Below are positions 61,266 through 64,000 of a stretch of DNA of 64,000 nucleotides, one piece after another. Each line of letters starts with the position of its first letter. Position 1 is the first letter of the stretch. The stretch is taken from NCBI GenBank assembly GCA_965261915.1, contig CBDHDW010000004.1, positions 1-64,000 on the forward strand, given 5' to 3'. The notes beneath the pieces were generated by a model. It was not told the DNA's origin. It did not search any database and was given only the letters and a program-made list of their open reading frames with translations. The stretch comes from JAIBDK01 sp965261915 (GTDB lineage Bacteria; Pseudomonadota; Gammaproteobacteria; Arenicellales; Poriferihabitantaceae). A program made the translations under genes and the position numbers.

Positions 61266-61783
61266 AAATCGAGCTCTGGTGGCAGGACGAAGCCAGGATA
61301 GGTCAAAAAAACAAGATCACGCGACGGTGGGCCAAACGTGGAACCCGACCCAGTGCGCCGCACGATCAGCGAACCCAATGGGCCTATATTTTTGGCGCGA
61401 TCTGTCCAGCAAAAGGCAAGGGTGCCGGACTCGTCATGCCGTACTGCGACACACATGCAATGGACGCCCATCTCGCCATCATCAGTGGTGAAGTCGGCCC
61501 CGGTGCCCACGCTGTAATTCTCGTCGATCAGGCCGGGTGGCATACAACGCCCAATCTCGACGTTCCCGAGAACATCACCCTCCTGCCGCTGCCGCCCCGA
61601 TCCCCGGAACTGAACCCCCATGAAAATATTTGGCAATTCATGCGCGATAACTGGCTCTCCAACCGTGTATTCAAAGACTACGACGACATTGTCACCCATT
61701 GCTGTGAGGCTTGGAACAAGCTCATGAACCAACCTTCGCGCATTCGATCAATCGGTATGCGAGATTGGGCGCATAGGTTGTAG
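61229..61783 (+). CDS. IS630 transposase, OrfB
   Basis: Identical protein to OrfB of copy 1, DDE triad intact. It lies in the -1 frame relative to OrfA. Confidence 0.9.
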   Translation: MEKIRAGLAPGVEIELWWQDEARIGQKNKITRRWAKRGTRPSAPHDQRTQWAYIFGAICPAKGKGAGLVMPYCDTHAMDAHLAIISGEVGPGAHAVILVDQAGWHTTPNLDVPENITLLPLPPRSPELNPHENIWQFMRDNWLSNRVFKDYDDIVTHCCEAWNKLMNQPSRIRSIGMRDWAHRL

Positions 61784-61909
61784 GCCACGCTCGTTGGTAT
61801 AACTGTTGATTACTCTATAGAAAACGGCTCCATCACTGAAGTTATCCATGGGATGAGCGTTCAAGGCTGCACGAACTAAAATAACCGCGCCTGTCCGCGC
61901 CGTGAGTGA

Positions 61910-62086
61910 GAGCCTGAAGAAAGGCTATATTATGAAAAAGACCGTCCTATTCTCGAAGTAAAGCCTCACAGCTATCAGCCATCAAAGGCAGAGAAGGAAG
62001 AAATCATTGCTTACAATTGTTCAATCGACGAGGCGGTCAATGCCTTGTTCCAACAGGTTGCCATCAAGAAAGAAGGGGTAGGTTGA
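61910..62086 (+). pseudogene. C-terminal fragment of an unidentified protein
   Basis: A frame open from just after a stop reads LYYEKDRPILEVKPHSYQPS, then KAEKEEIIAYNCSIDEAVNA and ends IKKEGVG. The acidic SKAE(x)EE pattern resembles the tails of small antitoxin-like proteins. No start codon; likely truncated by neighbouring insertions. 61802-61909 holds nothing recognisable. Confidence 0.35.
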
Positions 62087-62119
62087 TGACGGGATATGGC
62101 ACTTTGGTATATAATTCCC

Positions 62120-63039
62120 TTTTAAAGAAGCGCTTTCGGCGATATTGGGTCCAGACGCCCCCAATCTTTCACCCGGCGTCATCACGCGCCTGACGGCAAA
62201 CTGGCAAACCCAGTATGACGCATGGCAGCGGCGTGACCTTTCGGCGCGGCACTATGTCTATACCTGGGCTGATGGTGTGTATCTCCAGGCGCGGATGGAA
62301 GATCAGGCCGAATGCATGTTGGTGATCATTGGGGCAACACCGGAAGGGAAAAAAGAGCTTTTGGGCTTTCAGGTTGGCCTCCGCGAAAGCGCACAAAGCT
62401 GGCGAGAGCTGTTGGTCGATATCAAAAGTCGCGGCCTCTCTGCCGCGCCCGAGATTGCGGTTGGTGATGGCGCATTGGGGTTTTGGAAAGCCCTGGACGA
62501 GATTTTTCCAACGACCAGACACCAACGCTGTTGGGTCCACAAGGTCAAGAACGTACTCAACCATTTTCCAAAACCAATGGCGGTGACGGTAAAATCTGAC
62601 CTGAACGATATCAGCCATGCAGAGACACGAGCTGAGGCCAGTATTGCAATGGACCTGTTTTCCGAAAAATACGGCGTCAAATTTGAAAAAGCCGTGCGCT
62701 GTCTGATAAAAAACAGGGATGTGCTTCTGGCATTCTATGATTTCCCGGCAGAACATTGGGTCCATTTACGGACGTCAAATCCACCCTCTCGGGCATGTTT
62801 ACATGCCCTGCCGGTCGATGATCGAAAGTGTGTTTGCAACGATCAGACACAGAACCGTCAGGACCAAAGGGGCGCTGTCCCAAAAGACCGCAAAGCTGAT
62901 GGTCTTTACGCTCATTCAGGCGGCCTCGAAAAAATGGTTGCGATTGAAAGGAAAAAATCAGTTGCCAAAAATCATTCAGGGCATAAAGTTCAATGACGGC
63001 ATTGAAATCAATAGTGTCGATGAAACCAGCGCCGCCTGA
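62120..63039 (+). pseudogene. IS256-family transposase, 5'-truncated and frameshifted
   Basis: The main frame (62145-62996) covers STGDF-type to YDFPAEHWVHLRT: catalytic Asp in YTWADGVYLQ, second in VGDGALGFWKAL, and the C/H motif HQRCWVHKVKNVL. Near 62780 a short extra segment shifts the frame; the true C-terminus (IESVFATIRHRTVRTKGALS; KNQLPKIIQGIKFNDGI) continues in the frame ending at 63039. The N-terminal ~130 residues are missing. Inactive. Confidence 0.85.
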
Positions 63040-63213
63040 TGGAACGCCATCACCCAAATTCAATCATAACTCCGAGCGACGTATCGCCCGTTATCCGAAA
63101 ACGACGCCAGACCATGGGCGATACGCCGCGCAGGGCCACTTTGATGGAATAGCTGTTCATAGCAGGAAAAACCCGTAATCAATGACATGAAACGAGTATT
63201 CCAAGCGACGTCA

Positions 63214-63714
63214 TCAATGGAAAGGACAGATACCATTGCCCCCCACATTTTTATGCTTTCCTGTACCCGTGCGTTGATTCCCAATATCGATAAGGCCGCG
63301 TTCAGAAATGAATTCAAATGTAACAACGGCTCGGCTGTTCAAAAGATCGAATGCTGATTTGCACAAATCTGAATTCGGGTAAGGATCGATTAGAATTTCA
63401 ACCGTTCCACCGCAAGGCAGCCGTAAATCCATAAAAGGTGAGCCTGCTCCATAGATCACTTGCCGCGGTTTTGCGTCGATGATTGCCGCCTGTGCCTGCA
63501 GTTGCAGATCAGCGTCCACGCAACCGTGCGAAACATACCCAGCCATTTCCCCATCGGCGCGGATCGCAACGATTGTGCCGACGGACCTTGCTGATCCGCC
63601 GGACACACCCGTTACAACACAAAGTGCGCAGGGAAGTTGATCGCTTTGGCATTCGACGAGGAACGACAGAATATCCACGGCGTGTTCAAGAAATGGCCGA
63701 TCAGCAGTTGGCAT
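63214..63714 (-). pseudogene. XdhC/CoxI-family protein, truncated
   Basis: About 140 residues match the XdhC/CoxI N-terminal domain (TGVSGGSARSVGTIVAIRAD; GEMAGYVSHGCVDADLQLQA; LPCGGTVEILIDPYPNSDL). Past about 63270 the sequence becomes low-match and frame-broken, and the Rossmann-fold C-terminal half is gone, replaced by IS256-side sequence. XdhC/CoxI proteins insert sulfurated molybdenum cofactor into xanthine or CO dehydrogenase-type enzymes. It starts five bases after the coxG stop. Bases 63040-63213 hold no recognisable gene. Confidence 0.75.
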
Positions 63715-63719
63715 TGAAT

Positions 63720-64000
63720 TTAAGCATCTACACCATCAACAACTTCTGCAAACTTCTTGAAGAACTTCTTTGCTAGTTTCTTGGCGGTGCTCTGGATCAG
63801 GCGACTGCCCAATTGGGCGAGTTTGCCGGTGATGTCAGCCTTGGCAGTATATTTTAGGGTGGTGACGCCATCGATCTCCTCAAGTGTCACGTCAGCGCCA
63901 CCTTTCGCGTTACCAGCAGTCCCGCCGTTGCCCTGACCCGTCAGAGAAAATGCATCGGGAGCCCCAGAGGTATCCAGCACAACATTGCCACTAAACCGCG
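63720..64000 (-). CDS. coxG: CoxG/SRPBCC-family protein, 5' end beyond the window
   Basis: The frame is open to the window edge: RFSGNVVLDTSGAPDAFSLT, then GGADVTLEEIDGVTTLKYTA and KADITGKLAQLGSRLIQSTA. This is the C-terminal ~93 residues of a CoxG-type START-like protein, which helps maturation or membrane anchoring of molybdenum hydroxylases such as CO dehydrogenase. The adjacent xdhC fragment supports a lost or neighbouring cox/xdh cluster to the right. Confidence 0.82.
   Translation of the reverse strand, partial: RFSGNVVLDTSGAPDAFSLTGQGNGGTAGNAKGGADVTLEEIDGVTTLKYTAKADITGKLAQLGSRLIQSTAKKLAKKFFKKFAEVVDGVDA

Larger units (their letters stand above)
60634..61799 (+). mobile_element. IS630-family element, copy 2
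   Basis: 1166 bp from ATACCAATGAAC (60634) to ...CGTTGGTA (61799), flanked by TA at 60632-60633 and 61800-61801. Same length and proteins as copy 1 (31426-32591), inverted relative to it. Confidence 0.92.

Overview
The window reads as an accessory replicon or genomic island of a marine alphaproteobacterium of the Rhodobacterales (Roseobacter group). This is inferred from the gene families: assimilatory nirBD-nasA-narK, a CuyA-like cysteate sulfo-lyase, a SorA-like sulfite dehydrogenase, TRAP transporters, coxG/xdhC and a solitary plasmid RepC. The extreme load of insertion sequences resembles Octadecabacter-type genomes. I see no rRNA, tRNA or core housekeeping block. A RepC gene without RepA/RepB points to a plasmid, chromid or integrated plasmid.

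Layout. 1-2.7 kb: debris of an Rpn/DUF4351 gene, a UspA gene, and IS21 and IS630 relics. 2.7-5.4 kb: an archaeo-eukaryotic-primase/SF2-helicase protein of the TOTE conflict type, overlapping a truncated LysR HTH gene. 5.5-13.3 kb: an intact assimilatory nitrate operon (nirB-nirD-nasA-narK, tightly overlapping) with a divergent LysR regulator. 14-18 kb: ECF sigma/anti-sigma pair convergent with a TAT-exported sulfite dehydrogenase and a di-haem cytochrome c; a candidate ECF promoter precedes the dehydrogenase. 18-19.8 kb: group II intron relic, IS5-type transposase, IS630 relic and one or two degenerate CRISPR-like repeats. 19.8-26.4 kb: LysR regulator divergent from a cuyA-like lyase, an alpha/beta hydrolase and a betaine-type ABC transporter. 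CuyA would release sulfite, which the neighbouring dehydrogenase could oxidise, so 14-26 kb may form one organosulfonate module.

26.6-36.3 kb is a nested mobile region. An ISAs1 element sits in a Tn3 transposase relic. Next comes a three-gene TerB-domain/membrane cassette. Then an IS1595-family transposon, carrying a DNA methyltransferase-HNH fusion and a zinc-ribbon gene, is inserted in a second ISAs1 copy with a perfect 8-bp target duplication; an IS630 has in turn split the zinc-ribbon gene. 36.3-40.4 kb: DUF1445 protein, TRAP dctP-dctQ-dctM and a truncated 5-oxoprolinase, probably a 5-oxoproline/D-glutamate uptake and catabolic operon. 41-45 kb: solitary repC with candidate origin palindromes, small genes, an intact Rpn nuclease, a UPF0158 gene and a ribbon-helix-helix-like protein. 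45-49.8 kb: IS256 and ISNCY relics, a 38-bp inverted-repeat Tn3-like shell and a frameshifted Rpn gene.

49.86-54.37 kb is the most interesting locus. It is a four-gene, translationally coupled operon: a 4-TM coiled-coil protein, a membrane-anchored vWA-like protein, a MotA/ZorA-like channel with a long coiled-coil tail, and a MotB/ZorB-like OmpA-domain protein. It looks like a Zorya-related motor with two unfamiliar partners and no visible nuclease or helicase effector, followed by a DUF2971 gene. 55.5-60.5 kb: an IS66 whose tnpC is split by a large-serine-recombinase element. 60.6-64 kb: a second identical IS630 in inverted orientation, an IS256 relic, and truncated xdhC and coxG at the right edge.
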